This document shows positions 25,682 through 35,242 of a DNA stretch of 64,000 nucleotides, piece by piece. Every line of letters begins with the position of its first letter. Positions within the stretch are counted from its first letter, which is position 1. Under the pieces are notes generated by a model, which saw only the letters and a list, made by a program, of their open reading frames with translations, ran no database searches and had not been told where the DNA came from. This DNA is from an uncultured Clostridia bacterium. GTDB taxonomy: Bacteria; Bacillota; Clostridia; Oscillospirales; Acutalibacteraceae. The stretch spans positions 62,001-126,000 of the forward strand of contig CALWVE010000031.1 in assembly GCA_944384905.1 (NCBI GenBank), given 5' to 3'. The position numbers and the translations under genes are program-made.

Positions 25682-25737
25682 ACAGCCGACGACTAATTGT
25701 GCCTGTCCTCGCATAGATATGGGGCAGGTGATGCGTA

Positions 25738-26880
25738 ATGAAAAAAAGACATGGCCGGCTTTTTCTGGCCGGTATGGTACTAATCGGTTTTTTGTGGATG
25801 ATAACGGGCAATACGCTGCCTGTTTCGGCAATGGAGGCACCCGATATCAGCGCGGCGCGCGCTGTTTTGATGGAAGCAGATACCGGGCGTATTCTTTTTG
25901 GCAAAAACGAGCAGGAACCCGCGGCCATGGCCAGCACCACAAAAATTATGACGGCGCTGCTGACATTGGAAGCCGCCGCACAGTCGGATGATGTTGTGGA
26001 AATCACGCAGGAAATGGCCAGCGTCGAGGGTTCTTCGCTTGGCCTTCAGGCGGGATGGAAAATCACGCTTTCCAATCTGGTGGCCGGTATGCTCACGGTT
26101 TCCGGCAACGATGCGGCTTTTTCGGCTGCGGTTCATTTGGCCGGTAGCGAAGCTGCATTTGCCGAGCGGATGAACGAACGTGCCGCTGAAATTGGCATGA
26201 CAGATACCTGTTTTGTCACGGCGTCCGGCTTGGATGAAGGCGACCATCACAGCACGGCGCTGGATATGGCGCGTTTGGCGGCGGAAGTTCTCGAAAATCC
26301 TGCGTTTTTAGAGATCGCTTCTCAAACTTCTTATCCTGTCTCGTTTGTGGAACCCGAAAAAACAGTAAAGCTTGCCAACCACAATAAACTGCTTTCACGC
26401 ATAGACGGCTGTATCGGCGTGAAAACCGGCTATACCGATAAGGCCGGGCGATGTTTGGTTTCGGCGGTGGAACGAGACGGCGTGCGTCTGATCTGCGTCA
26501 CACTGGATGCACCGGACGATTGGAACGATCACGAGGCTTTATACGAAGCGGCTTTTGCTTCCATCCAAAAAGTTCAGCTGGATGACGCTGCATGGCCCAC
26601 AACGATTCCTGTTGTGGGAGCCATACAGCAAACGGTTGAATTAAGCTGGGAAACGCCGCCGCAGGTTTCGATTTTTGATCAGGAAAAAATTACTTATAAA
26701 ATAATGGGGCCTTCCTTTGTCTATGCTCCGATTGAAAAAGGGCAGACGCTTGCCCGTGTTGACTGGTATGTCGACGGGCAATACAAAGGAAGTATACCGC
26801 TTCAAGCGGCGCAGGCTGTATCGATGCAGCCCAAAGAGAAAACAGGATGGCAAAAATGGCTGTGGCTGTTTGGATTTTAG
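25738..26880 (+). CDS. dacF: D-alanyl-D-alanine carboxypeptidase (DacF/PBP5 type)
   Basis: Trims the terminal D-alanine from peptidoglycan peptides outside the membrane; in spore formers DacF shapes spore cortex crosslinking. 380 residues: signal peptide (about 1-31), then the serine peptidase S11 domain with the SxxK nucleophile in STTKIM near residue 63, SGND near 122, and KTGYTDKAG near 228. The C-terminal PBP5-like domain carries a hydrophobic tail (WQKWLWLFGF) suited to membrane attachment. Placement after ytfJ supports the DacF role. Confidence 0.93.
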   Translation: MKKRHGRLFLAGMVLIGFLWMITGNTLPVSAMEAPDISAARAVLMEADTGRILFGKNEQEPAAMASTTKIMTALLTLEAAAQSDDVVEITQEMASVEGSSLGLQAGWKITLSNLVAGMLTVSGNDAAFSAAVHLAGSEAAFAERMNERAAEIGMTDTCFVTASGLDEGDHHSTALDMARLAAEVLENPAFLEIASQTSYPVSFVEPEKTVKLANHNKLLSRIDGCIGVKTGYTDKAGRCLVSAVERDGVRLICVTLDAPDDWNDHEALYEAAFASIQKVQLDDAAWPTTIPVVGAIQQTVELSWETPPQVSIFDQEKITYKIMGPSFVYAPIEKGQTLARVDWYVDGQYKGSIPLQAAQAVSMQPKEKTGWQKWLWLFGF

Positions 26881-26898
26881 AACAGGGGAATGAACAAA

Positions 26899-27729
26899 AT
26901 GGCAGAACTTTGCAGAGTACAGAAAATGCTGGCGGATTGCGGTGTAGCATCCCGCCGGAAAGCGGAAGAAATGATCCGGGACGGTCGGGTTACGGTGAAC
27001 GGTGCGCCTGCTCAGCTGGGCGATAAGGTAGACCCTTCGCGCGACCGTGTATGCCTGGACGGAGAACCGGTTTCCGCGCGAGCCTTGGACGAAGAGCGTC
27101 TGTACCTAATGCTGCATAAACCGCGCGGATTCATCACGACCATGCACGACGAACGCGATCGAAAAGACGTTACGATGCTTTTAAAAGATATTCCGCAGCG
27201 TGTTTATCCGATCGGCCGTCTGGACCGCGATTCGGAAGGCTTGCTTCTGTTTACCAACGACGGCGCTTTTGCCAACAAAATGATGCATCCTTCCGGCCAT
27301 GTGCCGAAAACCTACCGAGTCACTGTCCGTCCGCGGGTAAATGAAAATCAGCTGGTTGCACTTTCTTCCGGTATGGTGATTGACGGCGTACTTACGCAGC
27401 CGGCAACCGTTCGTGTATTGCAGGATGAGCCGGGACGTTCTGTTCTCGAAATCGTGCTCAAAGAAGGACGAAACCGCCAAATCCGCAAAATGTGCGAACA
27501 AGCAGGGCTGGAAGTGGCCCGCTTAAAGCGTACAGCTATCGGGCCGATCCGTTTAGGCATGCTTCAGCCCGGCGAATATCGGCCGCTCACGCCGAAAGAA
27601 GTCAAGGCGTTAAAGGCATTTTCGGCAGCTGTTGCCCGCAAGGCACAGGCTTCTGCAAAAAAGCCTGCACCGAAAACCAACGAGCGCAAAAAGACGGCCT
27701 ACAAAGGACGTACCTCTAAAAAATATTAA
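26899..27729 (+). CDS. rluB: Pseudouridine synthase RluB/RsuA family
   Basis: Isomerises uridine in rRNA (23S position 2605 in RluB). 276 residues: an S4 RNA-binding domain at the start (RVQKMLADCGVASRRKAEEMI), the catalytic Asp in GRLDRDSEGLLLFTND near residue 110, and the late motif EGRNRQIRKMCE. The tail is Lys/Ala/Pro-rich and basic. ATG 26899 is chosen over ATG 26890 because AGGGGA at 26884-26889 touches the latter. Last gene of the scpAB cluster. Confidence 0.93.
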   Translation: MAELCRVQKMLADCGVASRRKAEEMIRDGRVTVNGAPAQLGDKVDPSRDRVCLDGEPVSARALDEERLYLMLHKPRGFITTMHDERDRKDVTMLLKDIPQRVYPIGRLDRDSEGLLLFTNDGAFANKMMHPSGHVPKTYRVTVRPRVNENQLVALSSGMVIDGVLTQPATVRVLQDEPGRSVLEIVLKEGRNRQIRKMCEQAGLEVARLKRTAIGPIRLGMLQPGEYRPLTPKEVKALKAFSAAVARKAQASAKKPAPKTNERKKTAYKGRTSKKY

Positions 27730-27745
27730 CCAACGGATGGGAATG

Positions 27746-27802
27746 GGATGATTTTCCGGGAAGAATGACTTCCGGAAAACATCCTGTTTTCTTTTGTTTT
27801 CT
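27746..27802 (+). terminator. Terminator after rluB
   Basis: An imperfect long stem (GGATG..TTTTCCGG..AAG against CTT..CCGGAAAA..CATCC) followed by TGTTTTCTTTTGTTTT. Confidence 0.8.
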
Positions 27803-27832
27803 CCTATTTTCATAAAATATCGCAAATATTTG

Positions 27833-27861
27833 TTGCATTACACGGGCGTAGATGGTACAAT
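27833..27861 (+). promoter_or_regulatory. Sigma-A promoter of the yicC-remA-gmk cluster
   Basis: TTGCAT (27833-27838) and TACAAT (27856-27861), 17 bases apart. No other convincing promoter was found between here and thiN, so this may drive about 13 kb. Confidence 0.75.
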
Positions 27862-27919
27862 ATATTAGTTAAATTGTGTCTTTTTACAAAGCAACAAAAA
27901 GAATTGAGATGAGGCAGTT

Positions 27920-28798
27920 ATGGTAAAAAGCATGACCGGATTTGGCCGCGGAGAAATCGTCGCACATGGCCGGCGTATCTGCGTAGAACTCAAGTCCGTC
28001 AATCACAAATTTTATGAATTCAGTTTTAAAGGCCCGCGTGCATATGCATTTTTGGAAGATAAATTGAAAGCATTCTTACAGGAAAGCATTTCCCGCGGGA
28101 AGGTAGACTGTTTCCTTACAGTCGAAACGCTGGAATCTCCGGATGTTCAGATCACGGTAAACCATGCGTTGGCAAGCGCCTATGTGGAAGCTTTGCGCGA
28201 ACTTGCGGGCCGTTATGGCGTGGCCGATGCCACAACCGCAGAATCGCTCTCCCGTTTTCCGGATGTACTTTCCGTGACGAAAGCGCCGGAAGACGAAGAA
28301 CAGATCTGGCAGGATGTTCAGCAGGCTGTACAGCAGGCTTTGACAAGCTTTCTGGCCATGCGAGAAGCCGAAGGCGCCCGCTTGTGTGCAGACGTTGAAA
28401 GCCGCGCACAGACCATACTTTCGCTGGTTGCAAAAGTTGAAGAGCGTTCGCCCGAGACTGTTCGGGAGTATCAGGCTCGTTTGCAGGCGAAGCTCAATGA
28501 AATGCTGGGCGAAAACCGCGTGGATGAGCAGCGCATTGTAACAGAAGCGGCTATTTTTGCCGATAAGGTGGCTGTAGCCGAAGAAACCGTTCGTCTGCGC
28601 AGTCATTTTGATCAGATGCAGAAAATGCTCAAAGCCGGCGGTCCTGTGGGACGCAAGCTCGACTTCCTGGTTCAAGAAATGAATCGTGAAGCCAACACGA
28701 TCGGCTCCAAAGGAAACGACGCACAGATTGCCTACTGCGTGGTGGATATGAAGGCCGAAATCGAAAAGATCCGCGAACAAATTCAGAATATGGAGTAA
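27920..28798 (+). CDS. yicC: YicC/YloC-family endoribonuclease
   Basis: 292-residue cytosolic protein with the YicC N-terminal domain ([21 protein letters not shown]) and the DUF1732 C-terminal domain ([21 protein letters not shown]). Homologues cleave RNA and influence small-RNA turnover. It heads the same gene order as Bacillus yloC-remA-gmk. GATGAGG lies before the ATG. Confidence 0.94.
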   Translation: MVKSMTGFGRGEIVAHGRRICVELKSVNHKFYEFSFKGPRAYAFLEDKLKAFLQESISRGKVDCFLTVETLESPDVQITVNHALASAYVEALRELAGRYGVADATTAESLSRFPDVLSVTKAPEDEEQIWQDVQQAVQQALTSFLAMREAEGARLCADVESRAQTILSLVAKVEERSPETVREYQARLQAKLNEMLGENRVDEQRIVTEAAIFADKVAVAEETVRLRSHFDQMQKMLKAGGPVGRKLDFLVQEMNREANTIGSKGNDAQIAYCVVDMKAEIEKIREQIQNME

Positions 28799-28808
28799 CG
28801 GTGAACTT

Positions 28809-29096
28809 ATGAAACTTGTTAATATTGGATTCGGCAACATGGTTTCGGCCAATCGCCTGATCGCGATTGTCAGCCCGGAATCTGCGCCGATTAAGCGCAT
28901 TATCCAGGACGCCAAAGAACACGGCACGCTGATCGACGCCACTTATGGCCGCCGTACCCGTGCGGTGATTGTAATGGATAGCGATCACGTGATTCTTTCG
29001 GCCGTACAGCCTGAAACCGTAGCGAACCGCTTTACCGATAATACGCAGGGAGCAGCCCTGACAGAAGAGGAGCTGACTGACGATGAAGAAGAATAA
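28809..29096 (+). CDS. remA: Extracellular matrix regulator RemA (DUF370)
   Basis: A 95-residue DNA-binding regulator; in Bacillus RemA activates matrix and osmoprotection genes. The opening [30 protein letters not shown] and [26 protein letters not shown] are family marks (both shown as fragments of the conserved core). The acidic last 15 residues are extra. It overlaps gmk by 14 bases. Confidence 0.94.
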   Translation: MKLVNIGFGNMVSANRLIAIVSPESAPIKRIIQDAKEHGTLIDATYGRRTRAVIVMDSDHVILSAVQPETVANRFTDNTQGAALTEEELTDDEEE

Positions 29097-29712
29097 AGGT
29101 CTTCTGGTTGTTCTTTCGGCGCCGTCCGGCTGCGGAAAAGATACGATTCTGAAAAGCCTGCTGGAAAGTACACAGACGGTTAAGAAATCCGTTTCCGCCA
29201 CAACCCGCGCACCGCGTGAGGGTGAAGTAAACGGTGTGGATTACTGGTTCACACCGAAAGAAGATTTTGAATCTGCAATCGGTCGCGGAGAATTTTTGGA
29301 ATACGCGACTTACTGCGGCGAATATTACGGTACACCGCGCGGCCCTGTCGGCGAATGGCTGGAAGAGGGAATCGATGTGGTGCTGAAAATCGAGGTGCAG
29401 GGCGGCGCACAGGTGAAAAAGCTGGCGCCCGATTGTGTGACAATTTTCGTTCTGCCGCCTTCTCTGGAGGAACTGGAACGCCGTTTGCGTACAAGAGGAA
29501 CGGATTCCGAAGAGAAAATTCACGAGCGCCTGCAGACGGCTGTAAAAGAAATGCAGTGTGCCGGTGAATACGATTACATTGTTTATAACGATACGGTCGA
29601 GCAGGCCGTTCGCGATATTCTTACGGTTATTGCGGCTGAAAAACTTCGTTTTTCCCGTGATCCCCAAGTGATTGAAAGGATGTTGTCTCATGCTGAAACC
29701 TTCTGCCAATAA
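29083..29712 (+). CDS. gmk: Guanylate kinase
   Basis: Phosphorylates GMP to GDP with ATP. 209 residues with P-loop [10 protein letters not shown] near residue 15 and the GMP-binding segment [19 protein letters not shown]. Lid region [16 protein letters not shown]. The P-loop lysine is followed by Asp rather than the common Ser/Thr (GKD-T), also seen in other clostridial enzymes as I recall. It overlaps remA before it and rpoZ after it. Confidence 0.96.
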   Translation: MKKNKGLLVVLSAPSGCGKDTILKSLLESTQTVKKSVSATTRAPREGEVNGVDYWFTPKEDFESAIGRGEFLEYATYCGEYYGTPRGPVGEWLEEGIDVVLKIEVQGGAQVKKLAPDCVTIFVLPPSLEELERRLRTRGTDSEEKIHERLQTAVKEMQCAGEYDYIVYNDTVEQAVRDILTVIAAEKLRFSRDPQVIERMLSHAETFCQ

Positions 29713-30016
29713 AATTACGACTCCCCATCGCAGCCAGTATTCCCTGGTGATTGCTGTTGCCAAACGTGCCCGTGATATTGCCAACGAGGCCGAGCACAAT
29801 CATGAAATTCTGGTTGAAAAGCCGGTTGATCTGGCCGTACAGGATTTCATGGCCAACAAATTCAAAATCATTGAACCCAATCCGGAAGATTATCTGAATC
29901 CTACTGTACCGCAGTCTGTTTCCGTAACACATGAATCCGAACTTTCCTCGGAACAGGAAGCTGACGAAGAAACCAAAGAAAACGAGGATATGGAAAATCC
30001 TGAAACAGAGGAGTAA
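29690..30016 (+). CDS. rpoZ: RNA polymerase omega subunit
   Basis: 108 residues. The omega core is SQYSLVIAVAKRARDIANEA, preceded by MLKPSANKI, and the second half is an acidic Glu-rich tail, longer than in Bacillus. The ATG at 29690 has AAAGGATG seven bases upstream; six extra upstream codons in frame are not needed. It starts 23 bases inside the end of gmk. Confidence 0.92.
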   Translation: MLKPSANKITTPHRSQYSLVIAVAKRARDIANEAEHNHEILVEKPVDLAVQDFMANKFKIIEPNPEDYLNPTVPQSVSVTHESELSSEQEADEETKENEDMENPETEE

Positions 30017-30022
30017 TGCCGC

Positions 30023-32470
30023 ATGGCATATGCTCAGGTAGCGCTTGAAAATACCGCAAAAAGTTTTGATAAAACATTCGATTACGCTATGCCGGATACG
30101 CTGAGCGAGACTTTGCAGCCGGGATGCCGGGTGCTGGTTCCGTTCGGACGGTCAAATAAGCCGCGGGTCGGCCTTGTTATGGGGATTTGTGAAGAGTCTT
30201 CCTATAAAAGGGTCAAGGCGATTCGCGCGCAGCTGGACGAGCAACCGATTTTAAACAAAGAGATGCTTTGTTTGGCTGAATGGCTGAGAAACCGGTGCTT
30301 TTGCACCTATTTTGACGCGATCCGGCTGCTGATGCCGGCCGGCTTCCATTTGGATGTTTCCTATGTGTGTACAATCGGAAAAACAATTGAGCCGGAAGAC
30401 CTTTCACAGACCCAGCGGGCACTGCTTGCTCATTTGAGACAGAGCAGCTCTTCGGTGCGTGAAGAAAGCCTTCTCAAAACGGTTGGATTGGATGCTGATT
30501 CTTCCGATTACCAAGCGCTTGTACAAGCAGGCTGTATCATCCGTGAAGAACATGCGTTTCGGCGCACCGGCGATGTTTTTACCCGCATGGTGCGTATTGT
30601 GCCGGAATGGGAAGGCGGTAAGCTTTCTCCCCGGCAGCAGGAGGTCTTCTCGCTCTTGCAGCAGATGGGCGCCGCCAGCGTAAAAGAAATCTGCTACTTT
30701 ACCGGTGTAACGCAGGGAGTAGTAGCAGGTCTGGTTAAAAAAGGTGCCGCCGCTTTCTTTGAGGAAGAGCGATTCCGTATCCCTAAGACTTTGTATACTT
30801 CTGAAGAAACAACGCAGATCCGTTTATCTCCCGAACAATCGGAGGCCTGTGATGCGCTCAAACATGATTTTGATGCACAAGCAGGACGGACTTCTCTGCT
30901 TTTCGGCGTAACCGGCAGCGGAAAAACGCAGGTCTTTCTTTCGCTGATTGATTATGTTTTGGAAAGGGACAGAGGTGTCATTGTCATGGTGCCCGAAATC
31001 TCCCTGACCGCACAGACACTGGGTCTGTTTCGCGGTCGTTACGGAGATCGCGTAGCGATTTTCCACAGCGGCCTTTCCAACGGAGAACGTCTGGACGAAT
31101 GGAAACGTGTACAGCGTGGACTGGCAACCGTCGTTTTAGGAACACGATCGGCGGTATTTGCTCCGTTATCCAACATCGGGCTGATTCTGCTCGACGAAGA
31201 ACAGGAATATACGTATAAATCCGAAAATTCTCCCCGGTATCATGCACGCGATGTGGCGCGCTTTCGGTGTGCTTATCACAAAGGGCTTTGTGTGCTGGCT
31301 TCCGCCACGCCTTCCGTGGAAAGCTTTTACATGGCTTCTCTGCCGGAAGGAACGCCCGGAAAATACGGGCTGCAAATTCTTTCCCGCCGGTACGGCGACG
31401 CCGTTTTACCCGGCGTTGAAATCGTGGATATGAACGCGGAGCTGGAATCCGGGAATTCTTCAATTCTCAGTTCCTCTTTGCTGGTCGCGCTGGAAGAAAA
31501 CCGCCAAGCGGGGCAGCAATCGATTTTGCTGCTGAACCGCCGCGGGTATCATACGTTTGCATCCTGCCGGGACTGCAAAGAAGTGGTTACCTGCCCGCAT
31601 TGCAGCATCTCTTTAACGTATCACGCAGCCAACCATAGATTGATGTGTCATTATTGCGGTTATTCCGTACCTTTGATGCGTACCTGTCCGCATTGCGGCG
31701 GGGAACATATCCGCCTTTCGGGGACGGGTACACAGCGTGCGGAAGAACAACTGGCTGAGCTTTTGCCCGAAGCCAGAATTCTGAGAATCGATACCGATAC
31801 GGCATCCGGCCGCTTTTCACTCGAAAAAAATCTTCATGCCTTTGCATCAAAAGAATACGATATTATTATCGGCACGCAAATGGTAGCCAAAGGCTTGGAT
31901 TTTGAAAACGTCACGCTGGTAGGCGTATTGAATGCTGACCAGTCGCTTTACGGCGATGATTTTCGCAGTAACGAGCGCACATTCGACTTGCTTACACAAG
32001 TTGTCGGACGTGCCGGCCGCGGCCGTTTGAACGGGCGCGCGATTATCCAGACTTTTACACCGGAAAACCCGGTATTGCAGCTGGCGGCAAGGCAGGATTA
32101 CCCCGCCTTTTACAAGCAGGAAATCACATTCCGCCGCGTTATGTTGTATCCGCCGTTTTCAGATATTTTTGTTGTGGGATTTGTAGCGGAAAAAGAATCG
32201 CTGGCTTCCGATGCCAGCCGGCGGTTTCTGCAGATTTTTCGCACACGGGCGCAATCGAAGTACCCGGATCTGCCGCTGCGGATTCTGAATCCTTCTCCGG
32301 CGGCCATTGTAAAAGTCAGCGAAAAATACCGGTACAAGCTGGTAATTAAATGCCGGTTTGGACGCAATTTCCGATCGCTTGTGTCGGAATCGCTGGAAGA
32401 ATTTATGAATCTGCGGGAGTTTGCCGCGGTTTCCGTATTGACAGACTGCAACCCGGATTCCATTTTATGA
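30023..32470 (+). CDS. priA: Primosomal replication restart helicase PriA
   Basis: 3'-5' DNA helicase that rebuilds the replisome at stalled forks. 815 residues: N-terminal DNA-binding domain (about 1-110), winged helix, helicase core with Walker A GVTGSGKTQ near residue 296, and eight zinc-binding cysteines in CRDCKEVVTCPHC...CHYCGY...CPHCGG (about 516-560). The Walker B box reads LLDEEQEYTYK where Bacillus and E. coli have DEEH, a His-to-Gln change that may affect coupling. coaBC, normally just upstream in Bacillus, is absent here. Confidence 0.96.
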   Translation: MAYAQVALENTAKSFDKTFDYAMPDTLSETLQPGCRVLVPFGRSNKPRVGLVMGICEESSYKRVKAIRAQLDEQPILNKEMLCLAEWLRNRCFCTYFDAIRLLMPAGFHLDVSYVCTIGKTIEPEDLSQTQRALLAHLRQSSSSVREESLLKTVGLDADSSDYQALVQAGCIIREEHAFRRTGDVFTRMVRIVPEWEGGKLSPRQQEVFSLLQQMGAASVKEICYFTGVTQGVVAGLVKKGAAAFFEEERFRIPKTLYTSEETTQIRLSPEQSEACDALKHDFDAQAGRTSLLFGVTGSGKTQVFLSLIDYVLERDRGVIVMVPEISLTAQTLGLFRGRYGDRVAIFHSGLSNGERLDEWKRVQRGLATVVLGTRSAVFAPLSNIGLILLDEEQEYTYKSENSPRYHARDVARFRCAYHKGLCVLASATPSVESFYMASLPEGTPGKYGLQILSRRYGDAVLPGVEIVDMNAELESGNSSILSSSLLVALEENRQAGQQSILLLNRRGYHTFASCRDCKEVVTCPHCSISLTYHAANHRLMCHYCGYSVPLMRTCPHCGGEHIRLSGTGTQRAEEQLAELLPEARILRIDTDTASGRFSLEKNLHAFASKEYDIIIGTQMVAKGLDFENVTLVGVLNADQSLYGDDFRSNERTFDLLTQVVGRAGRGRLNGRAIIQTFTPENPVLQLAARQDYPAFYKQEITFRRVMLYPPFSDIFVVGFVAEKESLASDASRRFLQIFRTRAQSKYPDLPLRILNPSPAAIVKVSEKYRYKLVIKCRFGRNFRSLVSESLEEFMNLREFAAVSVLTDCNPDSIL

Positions 32471-32481
32471 GGTGAAACAAA

Positions 32482-32958
32482 ATGGCTTTAAGAAATATTG
32501 TAAAAACCGGCGATGAGGTTCTGCTCAAACCGTGCCGTCCGGTAGAAAAATTTGACGCCAAATTGGGCGCCTTGCTCGATGATATGGCCGAAACCATGAA
32601 CGCCGCTAACGGCGTTGGTCTGGCAGCTCCCCAGGTAGGCATTCTGCGCCGCGTTGTCACCATCGATGTGGGCGAAGGCCTGATCGAACTGGTCAATCCG
32701 GTTATCACCAAAATGTCCGGCAAACAGGAAGGTCAGGAAGGCTGCCTGTCTTTTCCGGGCGAATGGGGCATTGTTGAGCGCCCGATGAAAGTCACGGTGC
32801 GCGCCTTTGATCGCCACGGCGACGAGTTTGAAATGACCGGGGAAGGCTTGCTTGCCCGCGCATTTTGTCACGAAATCGACCACCTCAATGGAATTGTCTT
32901 TACGACTCGGGCCAGCCATATGCTGACGCCGGAAGAATTGGAGCAGATGAACGGATGA
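32482..32958 (+). CDS. def: Peptide deformylase
   Basis: Removes the formyl group from nascent proteins. 158 residues with all three active-site motifs: GVGLAAPQVG near 45, EGCLSFPG near 92 and HEIDHLNG near 134 (metal-binding Cys and two His). AGGTGA precedes the ATG. It overlaps fmt by four bases (ATGA), pairing the formylating and deformylating enzymes. Confidence 0.97.
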   Translation: MALRNIVKTGDEVLLKPCRPVEKFDAKLGALLDDMAETMNAANGVGLAAPQVGILRRVVTIDVGEGLIELVNPVITKMSGKQEGQEGCLSFPGEWGIVERPMKVTVRAFDRHGDEFEMTGEGLLARAFCHEIDHLNGIVFTTRASHMLTPEELEQMNG

Positions 32959-33881
32959 GAATCGTTTTTATGGGCACGCCGGATTTCGCCGTCCCCAGTT
33001 TGCAGGCGCTTTTGGACGCCGGTCACGAAGTATGCGCCGTCTTTACACAGCCGGATAAACCCAAAGGCCGCGGCCACGCACTGGCGGCTCCGCCCGTTAA
33101 AGAACTGGCGCAGCGCCACAATCTGCCGGTGTACCAGCCGAAATCCATGAAAAAGGGTCCTGCGCTGGAAATTCTTACGGAATTGGCGCCGGATGTGATT
33201 GTGGTCGTGGCTTACGGAAAGCTGCTGCCGCCCGCCATTTTAGCTGTTCCGCGGCTGGGTTGTGTGAACGTTCACGGCTCGCTGCTGCCGCGTTGGCGCG
33301 GTGCCGCGCCGGTACAGTGGGCTGTACTCAGCGGCGATCCGGTTGCGGGTGTAACCACGATGCTGATGAACGAAGGCCTCGATACGGGTGATATGCTCGA
33401 TCGCTTGGAAACGCCCGTCGGCGAAAACGAAACCAGCGGAGAGTTGTTCGATCGTCTGATGGTTTTGGGCGCAAAGTTGCTTGTAACTACGCTCGAGAAA
33501 CTGGAAAACGGTACGGCACAGCCGGTTCCTCAGCCGGAAGAAGGCGCTTGTTATGCACCGATGCTGGATAAATCGATGGCTATGCTTGATTTCACGAAAT
33601 CTGCGGCCGAAATTCGGCATCGTGTATTAGGTCTGAATCCCTGGCCGGTCGCGTTGACTTTATTTGGCGGAAAACGCCTGAAAGTCTACCGCGTTTCCGT
33701 TTTGGAAGGGAAAGGAGAACCGGGAACGGCGTTTGTCGGGCCAGATAAATCTTTCTGTGTTTATTGCGGCGAAGGTGCCGTGCGGCTGGATGAGATTCAG
33801 CCGGAAAATAAAAAGCGTATGTCCGGAGCAGATTTCCTGCTTGGGCACCCGCTGAATGAATCCAATGTCCATTTGGGTTAA
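32955..33881 (+). CDS. fmt: Methionyl-tRNA formyltransferase
   Basis: Formylates initiator Met-tRNA using 10-formyltetrahydrofolate. 308 residues: MRIVFMGTPDFAVPSLQALL at the start, VNVHGSLLPRWRGAAPVQWA near residue 106 with the catalytic Asn/His, and GVTTMLMNEGLDTGDML downstream. A C-terminal OB-like domain begins near residue 205. The start is the ATG overlapping the def stop; the 30 codons upstream in the same frame lie inside def. Confidence 0.97.
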   Translation: MRIVFMGTPDFAVPSLQALLDAGHEVCAVFTQPDKPKGRGHALAAPPVKELAQRHNLPVYQPKSMKKGPALEILTELAPDVIVVVAYGKLLPPAILAVPRLGCVNVHGSLLPRWRGAAPVQWAVLSGDPVAGVTTMLMNEGLDTGDMLDRLETPVGENETSGELFDRLMVLGAKLLVTTLEKLENGTAQPVPQPEEGACYAPMLDKSMAMLDFTKSAAEIRHRVLGLNPWPVALTLFGGKRLKVYRVSVLEGKGEPGTAFVGPDKSFCVYCGEGAVRLDEIQPENKKRMSGADFLLGHPLNESNVHLG

Positions 33882-33910
33882 ACTTTAATTTTGTGAAAAG
33901 GGGTGAGGGT

Positions 33911-35242
33911 ATGACGGCACGCCGTGCCTGCTTGGACGCATTGCTTCAGGTAGAAGAAAATGAAGGCTATTCCAATATCGTACTGGATAAAGCACTGCGC
34001 GCCGCGGCGCTTGAACCGCGTGACAGCGCCTTGGCCAGCACTCTTTTTTACGGTGTTTTGGAAAAAGAATTGACGCTCGATTATGTGATCGCGCAGTTTC
34101 TTAAAAATCCGAATCAAAAACTCGAAAACGGAACCGCGATGCTGTTGCGGATGGCCGTTTATCAAATTCTTTATTTAGACCGCATTCCCGATTCGGCCGC
34201 CGTGAACGAAGCCGTATCCCTGGCAAAAGCAACCGGCCGGGGACGGTACGCGGGGTTAATTAATGCCGTGCTCCGGCAATTTCTTCGGAATCGGGATGCA
34301 TTGGTTTGGCCGGACGAAAAATCCGATTTGTATAAAGCCTACAGCGTGCGCTACGCCATTCCGCAGCCGCTCATCCGTTTATGGGATCAGGCTTATGGCC
34401 GGGAACATCTTCTGCCGATGCTGGAAGCGCTTTCTGATCGCGCGGCACTGTATGTGCGCGTGAATTCCTTAAAAGTAACCGACGAAGCGCTTTGCAGCCG
34501 CCTGGAGGCGGAAGGATGCACCGTTTCGGCTTGTACATTCGTGGAACATGCTTTAAAAATAGAAAAACTTCCGGGAAGAATCACCGATCTTCCGTCCTTT
34601 CAGGAAGGCCTGTTTCATGTGCAGGATACTTCGTCTCAGCTTTTGTGCGCATTGGTGGAACCGCAACCAAACATGGTTGTTGCGGATGTTTGCGCGGCAC
34701 CCGGCGGCAAAAGTTTTACTATGGCTGAAAAGATGGAAAATACGGGGCATATATTTTCTTTTGACTTATATAAAGGGCGCGTCGGCTTAATTAAAGACGG
34801 CGCACAGCGTTTGGGACTTACGAATCTCACAGCATCTGTCCGCGACGCCTCTGCGGCTCAGGATGATTTTATGGCCGATACCGTGCTTTGCGACGTTCCT
34901 TGCTCCGGGTTCGGCGTGATCCGCCGCAAGCCGGAAATCCGCCGGAAAAAGCCGTCTGATGCGGCAGGGCTGCCCGCGATTCAGTCGGCTATTCTGGAAA
35001 ATGCCGCAGCGCATGTGAAACCCGGCGGGCGGCTGGTTTATTCCACCTGTACATTAAATCCGGCAGAAAATAGTCAAGTGGCCGAGCGTTTTCTTGCCGG
35101 CCATCCCGAATTTGAACCGGACCCGATTTTGCGGGATCACGCGCTGGATGAACCGTCTTATATGCTGACGATGCTGCCCGGTGTACTCGATACCGATGGA
35201 TTTTTTGTAGCCCGTTTCCGAAGACGTTTGGAGGATACTTGA
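33911..35242 (+). CDS. rsmB: 16S rRNA cytosine-967 C5-methyltransferase RsmB
   Basis: 443-residue methyltransferase. An N-terminal NusB-like RNA-binding domain (about 1-140) is followed by the SAM-dependent domain with VADVCAAPGGKSFTMAEKM near 258, the catalytic motif DVPCSGFGVIRRKPEIR near 330, and STCTLNPAEN with the second cysteine near 380. ATG 33911 follows GGGTGAGGGT. The stop overlaps the rlmN start. Confidence 0.95.
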   Translation: MTARRACLDALLQVEENEGYSNIVLDKALRAAALEPRDSALASTLFYGVLEKELTLDYVIAQFLKNPNQKLENGTAMLLRMAVYQILYLDRIPDSAAVNEAVSLAKATGRGRYAGLINAVLRQFLRNRDALVWPDEKSDLYKAYSVRYAIPQPLIRLWDQAYGREHLLPMLEALSDRAALYVRVNSLKVTDEALCSRLEAEGCTVSACTFVEHALKIEKLPGRITDLPSFQEGLFHVQDTSSQLLCALVEPQPNMVVADVCAAPGGKSFTMAEKMENTGHIFSFDLYKGRVGLIKDGAQRLGLTNLTASVRDASAAQDDFMADTVLCDVPCSGFGVIRRKPEIRRKKPSDAAGLPAIQSAILENAAAHVKPGGRLVYSTCTLNPAENSQVAERFLAGHPEFEPDPILRDHALDEPSYMLTMLPGVLDTDGFFVARFRRRLEDT

